This document shows, piece by piece, positions 40,040 to 49,319 of a stretch of DNA of 64,000 nucleotides (within the stretch, counting starts at the first letter, position 1; each line of letters begins with the position of its first letter). Under the pieces are notes generated by a model. That model did not search any database. It had not been told where the DNA came from and saw only the letters and a list, made by a program, of their open reading frames with translations. The DNA comes from an uncultured Bacteroidota bacterium. GTDB lineage: Bacteria > Bacteroidota > Bacteroidia > Flavobacteriales > Flavobacteriaceae. Where the stretch lies: contig CABYFY010000004.1 in the NCBI GenBank assembly GCA_902518355.1, forward strand, positions 83,346-147,345, given 5' to 3'. A program made the translations under genes and the position numbers.

Positions 40040-41902
40040 ATGCCTAAAAAAGCAGAAAAAAAAGAAACTACTAAAGTAAAAGTAGAAGAAAAAGTAGCAG
40101 TAAAAGAATCTTCAAAAAAAGCTGCTAAATCAAAAAAAGATACCAAAGAAGTTGATAAAAACATTAATAATTTGTCAGATTTTGACTGGCATAATTATGA
40201 AGAAGGTATTGATCAAGTTGATGAGAAACAAATTAAAGAATTTGAAAAACTAGTTGAAGAAAATTTTGTTGAAACACTAACAAATGATGTTGTAGAAGGA
40301 ACGGTTATTCACATGACCGACAGAGAAGCTATAATTGATATAAATGCAAAATCTGAAGGTGTTATCTCTCTAAATGAATTTCGATATAACCCCGCTTTAA
40401 AAGTCGGAGATAAAGTTGAAGTTTTAATTGATGTAAGGGAAGATGCTACAGGACAATTAATTTTATCTCACAGAAAGGCAAGAGTTATTAAAGCTTGGGA
40501 TAGGGTAAATAACGCCCATGATACAGGTGAGATAGTTAATGGATTTGTAAAATGTAGAACCAAGGGTGGTATGATTGTCGACGTTTTTGGTATTGAAGCC
40601 TTTTTACCTGGTTCTCAAATCGATGTGAAGCCAATTAGGGATTATGATCAATATGTTAATAAAACAATGGAGTTTAAAGTTGTTAAGATTAATCATGAAT
40701 TTAAAAACGTTGTGGTTTCTCACAAGGCATTAATTGAAGCTGATATAGAGCTTCAAAAGAAAGAAATTATAAAACAACTTGAAAAAGGCCAGATTTTAGA
40801 AGGTGTAGTAAAAAATATTACTTCTTATGGAGTATTTATGGATTTAGGTGGTGTTGATGGATTAATACACATTACAGACTTATCTTGGTCTAGAATTAAT
40901 CATCCAAATGAGATTGTTGATCTTGATCAGCAATTAAAAGTTGTTATTTTAGATTTTGATGAGGATAAATCAAGAATTCAATTAGGATTAAAACAGTTGA
41001 GTAAACATCCGTGGGAAGCACTTGCTGATGATGTTAAAGTTGGAGACACAGTAAAAGGGAAAGTCGTAGTAATTGCCGATTATGGAGCATTTGTTGAAAT
41101 TTCAGAAGGAGTTGAAGGTTTAGTTCATGTTTCTGAAATGTCATGGTCTACTCATCTGAGATCAGCTCAAGACTTTTTCAATGTAGGTGATGAGATTGAA
41201 GCAAAAATTTTAACTTTTGACAGGGAGGAGAGAAAAATGTCTTTAGGTGTTAAACAGTTGACTCCTGATCCTTGGACAGATATAACAAAAAAATACCCAG
41301 TTGACTCAAAACACAAAGGAATTGTGCGAAACTTTACAAACTTTGGTGTTTTTGTTGAACTAGAGGAGGGTGTTGATGGTTTAATTTATATTTCTGATTT
41401 GTCATGGACTAAGAAAATTAAACATCCTAGAGAATTCTGTAATACTGGTGAAAAAATTGAGGTTATAGTCTTAGAGCTTGACGTAGAGAATAGAAAATTA
41501 AGTTTAGGACATAAGCAATTAACAGAAAATCCTTGGAATAAATATGAAAATGAATTTGCGTTAGATACAATACATAATTCTGAAATTTTCGAAATTGTTC
41601 CTAAAGGGGCTACAGTCAAGTTTAATGATGATGTAATTGCCTTTATACCTTCTAGACACATGGTAAAAGAAGATGGCAGTAAACTTCAAAAAGGTGAATC
41701 GGTTGATCTCAAGGTAATTGAGTTCAACAAGGATTCAAAGAGAGTTGTATTATCTCATACTCAGACTTTTAAAGATATTGAAGAGATAAATAAAAAAGTT
41801 ATGACTAAAAAAATGCAAGATGATAAACTCTCATCCAAAAACACATTAGGTGATGCAAATGAACAATTGCAAGAACTTAAAGATAAAATGGATGGAAAAT
41901 AA
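40040..41902 (+). CDS. rpsA: 30S ribosomal protein S1 with Lys-rich N-terminal extension
   Basis: Repeated S1 domains (KGQILEGVVKNITSYGVFMDLGGVDGLIHITDLSW etc.). Confidence 0.95.
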   Translation: MPKKAEKKETTKVKVEEKVAVKESSKKAAKSKKDTKEVDKNINNLSDFDWHNYEEGIDQVDEKQIKEFEKLVEENFVETLTNDVVEGTVIHMTDREAIIDINAKSEGVISLNEFRYNPALKVGDKVEVLIDVREDATGQLILSHRKARVIKAWDRVNNAHDTGEIVNGFVKCRTKGGMIVDVFGIEAFLPGSQIDVKPIRDYDQYVNKTMEFKVVKINHEFKNVVVSHKALIEADIELQKKEIIKQLEKGQILEGVVKNITSYGVFMDLGGVDGLIHITDLSWSRINHPNEIVDLDQQLKVVILDFDEDKSRIQLGLKQLSKHPWEALADDVKVGDTVKGKVVVIADYGAFVEISEGVEGLVHVSEMSWSTHLRSAQDFFNVGDEIEAKILTFDREERKMSLGVKQLTPDPWTDITKKYPVDSKHKGIVRNFTNFGVFVELEEGVDGLIYISDLSWTKKIKHPREFCNTGEKIEVIVLELDVENRKLSLGHKQLTENPWNKYENEFALDTIHNSEIFEIVPKGATVKFNDDVIAFIPSRHMVKEDGSKLQKGESVDLKVIEFNKDSKRVVLSHTQTFKDIEEINKKVMTKKMQDDKLSSKNTLGDANEQLQELKDKMDGK

Positions 41903-41908
41903 TAAAGA

Positions 41909-41937
41909 AAGCCTTTCAATTGAAAGGCTTTTTTTTT
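41909..41937 (+). terminator. Intrinsic terminator after rpsA
   Basis: 22-nt perfect palindrome AAGCCTTTCAATTGAAAGGCTT followed by a T tract. Confidence 0.85.
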
Positions 41938-41963
41938 AATTTAAAATGATATTTTTTCTTTCA

Positions 41964-42518
41964 ATGAGTAAAAAGATAATTTTAAACAATGATCAACTGA
42001 ATTTATCTCTGGATAGATTAGCATGTCAACTTACCGAAAATCATGATGATTTTAAGGATACAGTGCTGGTGGGATTACAACCACGGGGAAAATCACTATG
42101 CGAGAATATTGTAAAAATTCTATTGTCAAAATATAAAATTAACACAGTTGATCATGGTTTTCTCGACATTACTTTTTTTAGAGATGATTTCAGAAGGAAT
42201 AAAGATATTCTATTACCAAATAAAAATGATTTTAAATTATTAGTTGAAAATAAAAAAGTTGTATTTATTGATGATGTCTTGTATACAGGGAGAACAATAA
42301 GAGCTGCCTTAACAGCCATTGAAAGTTTTGGTAGACCAAAAACAATTGAGTTATTAATCCTTGTCGATAGAAGATTTAGTAGAGAATTACCAATTCAACC
42401 TGATTACAAGGGTGTACAGGTTGATGTTTATGAAAATCAAAAAGTTAACGTAAAATGGAATGATAATAAACATGGAAATTACGTATATATTGAAAATATG
42501 ATGAATGGAAAATCTTAG
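41964..42518 (+). CDS. pyrR: PyrR-type phosphoribosyltransferase
   Basis: LVGLQPRGKSLCENI, DITFFRDDFRRN, VVFIDDVLYTGRTIRAALTAI; precedes pyrB. ATG 41964 preferred over 41946. Confidence 0.92.
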   Translation: MSKKIILNNDQLNLSLDRLACQLTENHDDFKDTVLVGLQPRGKSLCENIVKILLSKYKINTVDHGFLDITFFRDDFRRNKDILLPNKNDFKLLVENKKVVFIDDVLYTGRTIRAALTAIESFGRPKTIELLILVDRRFSRELPIQPDYKGVQVDVYENQKVNVKWNDNKHGNYVYIENMMNGKS

Positions 42519-43437
42519 TGTAGATCATTTATTAGGTATAAAGTTCTTGAATCAAAATGATTTAGAATTAATTTTTGAAACTGCAGATAATTTTAAGCAG
42601 GTTATAAATAGACCCATAAAGAAAGTTCCTTCATTAAGGGATATAACCATAGCTAATCTTTTTTTTGAAAACTCTACTAGAACAAAACTATCATTTGAAT
42701 TAGCTGAAAAAAGATTATCAGCGGATGTTTTAAATTTTTCATCTTCACAATCATCTGTTAAAAAAGGTGAATCTTTAATCGATACAGTGAATAATATTTT
42801 ATCAATGAAGGTTGATATGGTTGTTGTAAGACATTCTAATCCTGGTGCTCCACAATTATTATCTGAAAAAGTTAATGCTACAATTATTAACGCTGGAGAT
42901 GGAGCTCATGAGCATCCAACCCAAGCTCTTCTGGATTCATATTCAATGAGGCAAGAAATAGGTGATTTAAGAAACAAAAATATTCTTATTGTTGGTGATA
43001 TAATTCATAGCAGAGTTGCTTTATCAAATATATTTGCTCTTCAATTGCAAGGTGCAAACATAAAAGTATGCGGACCTAACACACTTATACCTAAGTATCT
43101 CATAGATTTTGGAGTAAAGGTTGAGACTAATTTAGATAAAGCCTTAGAATGGTGTGATGTCGCTAATATGCTAAGGCTCCAAAATGAACGAATGTCGGAT
43201 AGCTTTTTCCCAACTGTAAGAGAATATAAAAAGCATTTTGGTTTGACTATGGAGAGATTGGATAAAATAAATAAAAAAATAGTAATTATGCATCCTGGAC
43301 CTATAAACAGAGGTGTTGAGATTACTAGCGAAGTTGCCGATTCTAATAATTCTATAATATTGGAACAGGTTGAAAATGGAGTTGCTATCAGAATGGCTGT
43401 GATCTATTTACTTGCTAAGAAAAATTTTGACCGTTGA
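42505..43437 (+). CDS. pyrB: Aspartate carbamoyltransferase catalytic subunit
   Basis: FFENSTRTKLSFELAEKRL, GDGAHEHPTQALLDSY, HPGPINRGVEI. Confidence 0.96.
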   Translation: MENLSVDHLLGIKFLNQNDLELIFETADNFKQVINRPIKKVPSLRDITIANLFFENSTRTKLSFELAEKRLSADVLNFSSSQSSVKKGESLIDTVNNILSMKVDMVVVRHSNPGAPQLLSEKVNATIINAGDGAHEHPTQALLDSYSMRQEIGDLRNKNILIVGDIIHSRVALSNIFALQLQGANIKVCGPNTLIPKYLIDFGVKVETNLDKALEWCDVANMLRLQNERMSDSFFPTVREYKKHFGLTMERLDKINKKIVIMHPGPINRGVEITSEVADSNNSIILEQVENGVAIRMAVIYLLAKKNFDR

Positions 43438-44339
43438 ATTTAACAGTTTTAGGATCTCAAGGCGCAATTCCCAAGCTTGGGAAGTATTCAACTTCTTTAT
43501 TATTAAATATTTCAAATTCTAATATTTTAATTGATTGTTGTGAAGGCGTACAGCATCAGTTAAGAAAGTATAAGATCAAACTTTCAAAAATTGATATTAT
43601 ATTGATCAGTCATGCACATGGAGATCATTATTTTGGATTAATCGGACTAATTTCTACAGTTTCACTTCTTAAAAGAGATAAAAAGTTAATTGTATTTTGT
43701 CCAACTTCTGTTTTAAAAATTATTCAATCACATATTAAGCATTCAAAGATGAGATTAAACTATGATTTAGAACTCAAATCTTTAAATAATCAAAGCGAAA
43801 AGATCATTTTTGAAGATTTTAATTTTATAATTACAGCTTTTCCTTTAAAACATTCTGTATATACAAATGGCTTTCGTATTGAAGAAAAGAAAAAAAGAAG
43901 AAAATTGTTACTTAATAAGGCTATTGAATTTAAAATCGACAAGGTTTATTTCAACAAATTAACTAAATCTGAAAATGTTTTAAATCAAGATGGTGAAGAA
44001 ATAGATTATTTAAAGGTTACGACTGAAGGTCCTAAATCAAAGTCATTTGCCTATTGCAGTGATACAGCTTATTTTGATAAGTTAGCTGATTATATTAAAT
44101 GTGTGGATCTATTGTATTGTGAAACTACATTTCTTGAAAAGGATAAAGACAAAGCCCTTTCAACATTACATTCAACAACTACAGATGCAGCAAATCTTGC
44201 AAATAAAGGTGCTGTTAAACAATTATTAATTGGTCATTTTTCATCTAGATATGATGATTATTCAAATTTTTTAAAAGAAGTGAAAGTAATTTTTGATAAT
44301 GTTATTTTATCAGAGGAAGGAAAAAAGATACAAGTTTAG
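43434..44339 (+). CDS. rnz: Ribonuclease Z
   Basis: ISHAHGDHYFGLIGLIST, HSVYTNGFRIEEKKK, FAYCSDTAY, LLIGHFSSRY; TTG start. Confidence 0.92.
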   Translation: MNLTVLGSQGAIPKLGKYSTSLLLNISNSNILIDCCEGVQHQLRKYKIKLSKIDIILISHAHGDHYFGLIGLISTVSLLKRDKKLIVFCPTSVLKIIQSHIKHSKMRLNYDLELKSLNNQSEKIIFEDFNFIITAFPLKHSVYTNGFRIEEKKKRRKLLLNKAIEFKIDKVYFNKLTKSENVLNQDGEEIDYLKVTTEGPKSKSFAYCSDTAYFDKLADYIKCVDLLYCETTFLEKDKDKALSTLHSTTTDAANLANKGAVKQLLIGHFSSRYDDYSNFLKEVKVIFDNVILSEEGKKIQV

Positions 44340-44359
44340 AATTAAGAATATTTATTAGT

Positions 44360-44367
44360 TAAATTTG
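44360..44367 (+). promoter_or_regulatory. Putative -7 element TAAATTTG immediately upstream of pdxH
   Basis: TAnnTTTG match 4 nt before the ATG at 44372. Confidence 0.35.
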
Positions 44368-44371
44368 CATT

Positions 44372-45019
44372 ATGCTAAGAGATATAAGTAATTTAAGGAA
44401 GTCATACACACAAAATAGTCTTGACGAAGTTAATTTACCATCAAGTCCATTTATATTATTTGATAATTGGTTTAATGAAGTAAAATCAACTAATAGTAAA
44501 TCAGAGGTAAATGCTATGACATTATCAACAATAGATTCTAATGGGTATCCAAATGCCCGTATTGTCTTGCTAAAATTTTTCTCAAATGAGGGCTTTATTT
44601 TTTTTACAAATTACAATAGCAATAAGGCAACTTCAATTGAAATCAATAATAAAGTTTCAATATCTTTTTTTTGGGAGGATTTTGAAAGACAGGTTATTAT
44701 AAAAGGGCATGCTAAAAAAACCAATGAAGATATAAGTTCTAATTATTTTAATTCAAGACCTAAAGGAAGTCAAATAGGAGCATTAGTTTCGGAAAGACAA
44801 AGTTCAGTAATTCCGTCTAAAGATTTTCTTATTGAAAAATTTAACTCACTTATTAAGGAATTTGAAAATAAAGATATTCCCAGACCCGAAAATTGGGGTG
44901 GATTTATTGTGAATCCGGTCGAATATGAATTTTGGCAAGGAGGAGAAAATAGATTACACGATAGAATAAGATATAAACTTGTAAATAATCTTTGGAAAAT
45001 TGATAGATTAAGTCCTTGA
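44372..45019 (+). CDS. pdxH: Pyridoxamine 5'-phosphate oxidase
   Basis: NARIVLLKFFSNEGFIFFTNYNSNKA, FFWEDFERQVIIKG, EFWQGGENRLHDRIRY. Confidence 0.95.
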   Translation: MLRDISNLRKSYTQNSLDEVNLPSSPFILFDNWFNEVKSTNSKSEVNAMTLSTIDSNGYPNARIVLLKFFSNEGFIFFTNYNSNKATSIEINNKVSISFFWEDFERQVIIKGHAKKTNEDISSNYFNSRPKGSQIGALVSERQSSVIPSKDFLIEKFNSLIKEFENKDIPRPENWGGFIVNPVEYEFWQGGENRLHDRIRYKLVNNLWKIDRLSP

Positions 45020-45927
45020 TTATGAATAATATACATAAGCTAGCAGCAATTGATATAGGATCGAATGCTGTTAGATTACTCATTACAAGCATCAGGACAA
45101 ATAAACCTGACACGAAATTTAAAAAAATAAGTCTTGTTAGAGTTCCTTTAAGATTGGGTGAGGACGTATTTTCTAAAGGAAAAATTTCAGATAAGAAATT
45201 AAAAAAACTTCTAAAAACCTTAAAAGCTTTTAAAATTTTAATGCAAATGCATGAGGTTTATATGTTTAAGGCAGTAGCAACCTCTGCAATGAGGGAGGCA
45301 GAAAATTCAACTAAAATCATTGAGGATATTTTTAAAAAATTAAGCATTAAAATTGATTTAATTTCAGGAAAAAAAGAGGCATTAATGATTGCTAATGTTT
45401 TTTTGAATAGTACGGAAAATTTAGCAAATAATTACCTGTATGTAGATGTTGGAGGCGGAAGTACTGAGTTAAATCTAATTTCTAAAAATAAGATCATTGA
45501 TACAAAATCATTTAAAATTGGAACAGTAAGGACTTTAAATAATATTACTAAAGACATCTCGTGGCACAATTTTAAAAACTGGATTGAAAATAATTCCAAG
45601 CTTTATAAAAATATTGTTGTTATAGGTTCAGGTGGAAATGCAAGTAAAATTTTAAAAATTTCTAAAAAAAATATAAATGAAGTAATTAGCATTAATGAAT
45701 TAGAAGAAATCAATTCGCTTGTAAAGGGCATGTCTTTTGAAGACAGGATTTTTAAGCTTCAATTAAATGCGGATAGAGCAGATGTTATAATTCCGGCTAT
45801 AAATATATATTTGAAGTCATTAAAATATTCAAAATCAAAATCATTCATAGTCCCAAGAATTGGATTAGCTGATGGAGTTATAAGGCATATTCATTTAAAT
45901 AATAATGAAGGTCAACTTCTTAGATAG
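45016..45927 (+). CDS. Ppx/GppA family phosphatase (exopolyphosphatase-like)
   Basis: LAAIDIGSNAVRLLI, YVDVGGGSTELNLI, VIGSGGNASKI. Confidence 0.92.
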   Translation: MIMNNIHKLAAIDIGSNAVRLLITSIRTNKPDTKFKKISLVRVPLRLGEDVFSKGKISDKKLKKLLKTLKAFKILMQMHEVYMFKAVATSAMREAENSTKIIEDIFKKLSIKIDLISGKKEALMIANVFLNSTENLANNYLYVDVGGGSTELNLISKNKIIDTKSFKIGTVRTLNNITKDISWHNFKNWIENNSKLYKNIVVIGSGGNASKILKISKKNINEVISINELEEINSLVKGMSFEDRIFKLQLNADRADVIIPAINIYLKSLKYSKSKSFIVPRIGLADGVIRHIHLNNNEGQLLR

Positions 45928-47602
45928 ATAATTTAAATTCATTTTTTAAATTATCAATTAAAGGGTTTTTTTCCTTTAGTAGCATAAATTTCTCCTTGTT
46001 AGTGTATGCTTTTTTATTTTCTATTTTTTTGTCAACATTTACAGTTAAATCTATTTTTGATTTCAGCTTTGTTCTAAAAAATAAAAGTAATTGCTGTTTT
46101 TCTAAGTCAATCTCCAATGATGTTGTGTTATTTGGAACAGTGTATATGATTGTGTTTTTTTCAAAACTAGGAGTTGAAATTCTTAGAATTGATGCTAAAT
46201 TATACTTTCCCTTATCTTCTTGAATTTTAGCGTATTCATCCCATATCTCAATTATATCTTCTAATGAAATATTTTTTTCATCATAAATTTCATTATCTAC
46301 TACTTCATGATCAATTTCTGACTTTTCTTTTTCCAAACTCTTAAGGGAAAGGGTAGAGGTTTCAAACTCTTCAACATTTATATTTGCTATTGGTTTTTTT
46401 TCCTTCTGTATTTTAACTTTTGATTGATGCTCCCTAAATACTTGATCCTGAAAATTTGATACTGGAATTAATTGATATTCAAATTTTTTTTTTTTGTCGT
46501 CAAACTCAAGTGATGAAATTTTTAAAACTGTTAATTCAATTAATAACCTTTGATTTAAACTTTTTTGAAAATTTATTTCAGCCTCATTAAGTATATTTAA
46601 ATATTCAATAATGGTGTTATAATCAATCTTTGACCCCAATTCAATCAAAATTTTAACTTTAGACTCATCATAATTTAAAAGTTTGTGAGATAATTCATTT
46701 TTGCTCACCAAAACATCTCTGTAGAATGACGAGATGCCTGAGATTAATAAGTCTCCCGAAATACCCATATCCAGTATTGCATTGGTAAGATTAATTAAGT
46801 TTGGGATGTCTTTTTCTTTTATAGCACTTATAATCTCTAGGTACTTTTCAAAACTTACAGTATTAAGATTTTCTAAGACCATTTCTGAAGTTATCTTTTT
46901 ATTGATACCAACAACTTTATCAAAAAGTTGTAACGCATCCCTCATAGCTCCATCACATTTATTAGCGATTTGATTTAACGCATCATCATCACTTTCTATT
47001 TTCTCTAATTCACAAATATTTTTAAGATGTTTGACTATATCATTATTTTTTATTCTTTTAAAATTATAAATTTGACATCTTGAAAGTATTGTTGGAATAA
47101 TTTTGTGTTTTTCTGTTGTTGCTAGAATAAAAATACAATGAGCAGGTGGTTCTTCTAAAGTTTTCAAAAAAGCATTAAATGCTCCAGATGACAGCATATG
47201 TACTTCATCAATAATATAAACTTTGTACTTACCGGTTTGAGGTGGAATCCTGGTTTGATCAATTAGATTTCTAATTCCTTCTACACCATTGTTAGATGCA
47301 GCATCTAGCTCAAAAATATTATAAGAATTATCATCATTGATTTCAAAACCGTTTATTTCTCTTGCAACAATCCTAGCACAACTTGTTTTTCCTACACCTC
47401 TTGGGCCTGTAAATAACAGCGCTTGAGCTAACTTATTATTTGTAATAGCATTTTTTAGAGTAGTTGTAATTGTTTCCTGACCAACAACATCTTTGAAGTT
47501 AACAGGTCTATATTTTCTTGCAGAAACCAAAAAATTACTCATATCATTTAGAGAATTAAATGTCATCTTAAATATAGGAAAATGACAAGATTTTTTTATC
47601 AA
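45920..47602 (-). CDS. dnaX: DNA polymerase III subunit gamma/tau
   Basis: SARKYRPVNFKDVVGQ, LFTGPRGVGKTSCARIVA, YIIDEVHMLSSGAFNAFLKTLEEPPAH. Likely start MSNFLVSARKYRP at 47542. Contains an A12 run (plus-strand T12 46484-46495). Confidence 0.95.
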   Translation of the reverse strand: MIKKSCHFPIFKMTFNSLNDMSNFLVSARKYRPVNFKDVVGQETITTTLKNAITNNKLAQALLFTGPRGVGKTSCARIVAREINGFEINDDNSYNIFELDAASNNGVEGIRNLIDQTRIPPQTGKYKVYIIDEVHMLSSGAFNAFLKTLEEPPAHCIFILATTEKHKIIPTILSRCQIYNFKRIKNNDIVKHLKNICELEKIESDDDALNQIANKCDGAMRDALQLFDKVVGINKKITSEMVLENLNTVSFEKYLEIISAIKEKDIPNLINLTNAILDMGISGDLLISGISSFYRDVLVSKNELSHKLLNYDESKVKILIELGSKIDYNTIIEYLNILNEAEINFQKSLNQRLLIELTVLKISSLEFDDKKKKFEYQLIPVSNFQDQVFREHQSKVKIQKEKKPIANINVEEFETSTLSLKSLEKEKSEIDHEVVDNEIYDEKNISLEDIIEIWDEYAKIQEDKGKYNLASILRISTPSFEKNTIIYTVPNNTTSLEIDLEKQQLLLFFRTKLKSKIDLTVNVDKKIENKKAYTNKEKFMLLKEKNPLIDNLKNEFKLSI

Positions 47603-47638
47603 ATAAATATTTTAATTATGTATATATATTAACATTCA

Positions 47639-47646
47639 TATATTTG
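47639..47646 (+). promoter_or_regulatory. -7 element TATATTTG of rnpB
   Basis: TAnnTTTG match positioned just before the 5' end inferred from P1 pairing. Confidence 0.5.
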
Positions 47647-47647
47647 C

Positions 47648-47941
47648 AGTGTGAATCGTCTTGTCGCTATTATATAGAGGAAAGTCCGAACACCACAGTA
47701 CAGCACAATGGTTAACGGCCATCAACTGAAAGGTTAGGAAAAGTGCAACAGAAAGTATGTACAGGTAATGCTGTAGTGAAATCATGTAAACTCTGTGCGG
47801 TGAAATGCCATGTAAACCAGCTTTTGAGAATTGTACGTTCAATGTTGGAGGGTAGGCAGCTAGAATATATAGGTAACTATATATCAAGATAAATGACAAG
47901 AACTTTTAAAAAAGTACAGAATTCGGCTTATAGATTCACTG
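47648..47941 (+). ncRNA. rnpB: RNase P RNA component (class A)
   Basis: GAGGAAAGTCCGAACACC, AGTGCAACAGAAAG, GTGCGGTGAAATGCC, ATGTAAACC and ACAGAATTCGGCTTATAGATTCAC signatures; P1 pairing GTGAATC (47651-47657)/GATTCAC. Confidence 0.95.
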
Positions 47942-47966
47942 AAAAGCGGGTATTACCCGCTTTTTT
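47942..47966 (+). terminator. Intrinsic terminator of rnpB, overlapping 3' end of convergent rsmD
   Basis: AAAAGCGGGT-ATT-ACCCGCTTTT followed by T residues. Confidence 0.85.
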
Positions 47967-48495
47967 GTTTAAAAAATGTAAAAGAGCAATCACCATAGCT
48001 GCGCATTTCAAAAAAATTATAATGTTTACTAAAATTGTTTTTCTTATAATGCTCTAAAATAAATAACCCATTAGAATTTTTTAGTGTATTTTCTGTAGCT
48101 AACTTAACCAATTTCTCATAGTTTTCAATCTTAAGAGAATACGGTGGATCAGCAAAGATTAAATCATATTTATCATCACAATTTATAAGATATTTAAAAA
48201 CATCCTTTTTAATTATTTTTGAATTGATACTAAGAATATTTATTGTGTTAGAAACGTGTTTAACACACTTAATATTATTTTCAACGAAAGTTACATCAGA
48301 ACCTCTTGAAATGAACTCCAAGCCTATCATTCCGGATCCTGTAAATAAATCAAGAACTTTTAAGTTATTAAAATCAATTTTATTCGAAATTATATTGAAT
48401 ATGCTTTCTTTTGCAAGATTAGTAGTAGGACGAATGGGTAAATTCTTTGGAATTTTGATGCTTCTTCCTTTAAATTTTCCAGAAATTATTCTCAT
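47953..48495 (-). CDS. rsmD: 16S rRNA (guanine(966)-N(2))-methyltransferase RsmD
   Basis: MRIISGKFKGRSIKIPKNLPIRPTTNLAKESIFNII, VLDLFTGSGMIGLEFISRG, LIFADPPYSL. Confidence 0.94.
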   Translation of the reverse strand: MRIISGKFKGRSIKIPKNLPIRPTTNLAKESIFNIISNKIDFNNLKVLDLFTGSGMIGLEFISRGSDVTFVENNIKCVKHVSNTINILSINSKIIKKDVFKYLINCDDKYDLIFADPPYSLKIENYEKLVKLATENTLKNSNGLFILEHYKKNNFSKHYNFFEMRSYGDCSFTFFKQKSG

Positions 48496-49319
48496 TGAAA
48501 ACTACTTAACAAAATATTTGACTTTAGAATATTAGATTCAATTCCTTCAATTTCATGAAATTCTAATAATTCAATGTTTCTGAAATAATTATACAAAAGC
48601 GCGTATAATTCAGAATCCAAATCAATAAGACCACAACACACTAAATGAATATTATCAGGGTTTAGACTTAATTCTGAAAAAGTAAATAGCAGGTAATAGA
48701 GTATATCTTCGTTAGATTTATAGTCAAACGAATTAAAAAATATTAATTGTTTGTTTTTAAAATATAGTATATCAATAAAACTGTTATTAATATTTAAAAA
48801 AACTTTCTGTGAAAAGTTATCTGTAAGTTCATTTGAAAGCTTTTCAAGTAAAACGGATGAATAATGATAAAAATCAAATGCCTTGAATTTCTCAAAAATA
48901 TAATTGTTGATATCCGTATAGGGAATATATACATTATTAATTTGATCTTCTAAAATCAAATCATTTGCAGCCAAATCATTTATTTGAATTCTTGTGTTAT
49001 ATTTTAAATAATTTAAGGAATTTTTGTCATCAAATAGATAATGAGGAACAAGTGCAGATGATTTATTGTAATATATGAGCTTTACCTTAATAGGAGTGTA
49101 TTTTTTTGAAAATGATTTCAAATATTTTTTTATGGTCTTTAATATAAATGCAGATTTCTTTTCGTGTAAAAAATTTACCTTATTAAGATCAATCAACTTG
49201 GTTTTACTGAACAAACAAAAAATCACCCAGTTATCATTTATATGAATGACCAGAGATGAGCTATTATTATAGTTAACTGAATTATTTATCTTTTGAATAG
49301 TTTTTTGGCCAATTACCAT
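48492..49319 (-). CDS. DUF3822 family protein
   Basis: ALVPHYLFD, VFLNINNSFIDILYFKNKQLIFFNSFDYKSNEDILYYLLFTFSELSLNPD; adjacent to rsmD. Confidence 0.8.
   Translation of the reverse strand: MVIGQKTIQKINNSVNYNNSSSLVIHINDNWVIFCLFSKTKLIDLNKVNFLHEKKSAFILKTIKKYLKSFSKKYTPIKVKLIYYNKSSALVPHYLFDDKNSLNYLKYNTRIQINDLAANDLILEDQINNVYIPYTDINNYIFEKFKAFDFYHYSSVLLEKLSNELTDNFSQKVFLNINNSFIDILYFKNKQLIFFNSFDYKSNEDILYYLLFTFSELSLNPDNIHLVCCGLIDLDSELYALLYNYFRNIELLEFHEIEGIESNILKSNILLSSFQ

Noticed and set aside
47636-47899. 87-aa minus-strand ORF
   Set aside because: Lies antisense across rnpB; explained by the RNase P RNA, with no recognisable protein motif.
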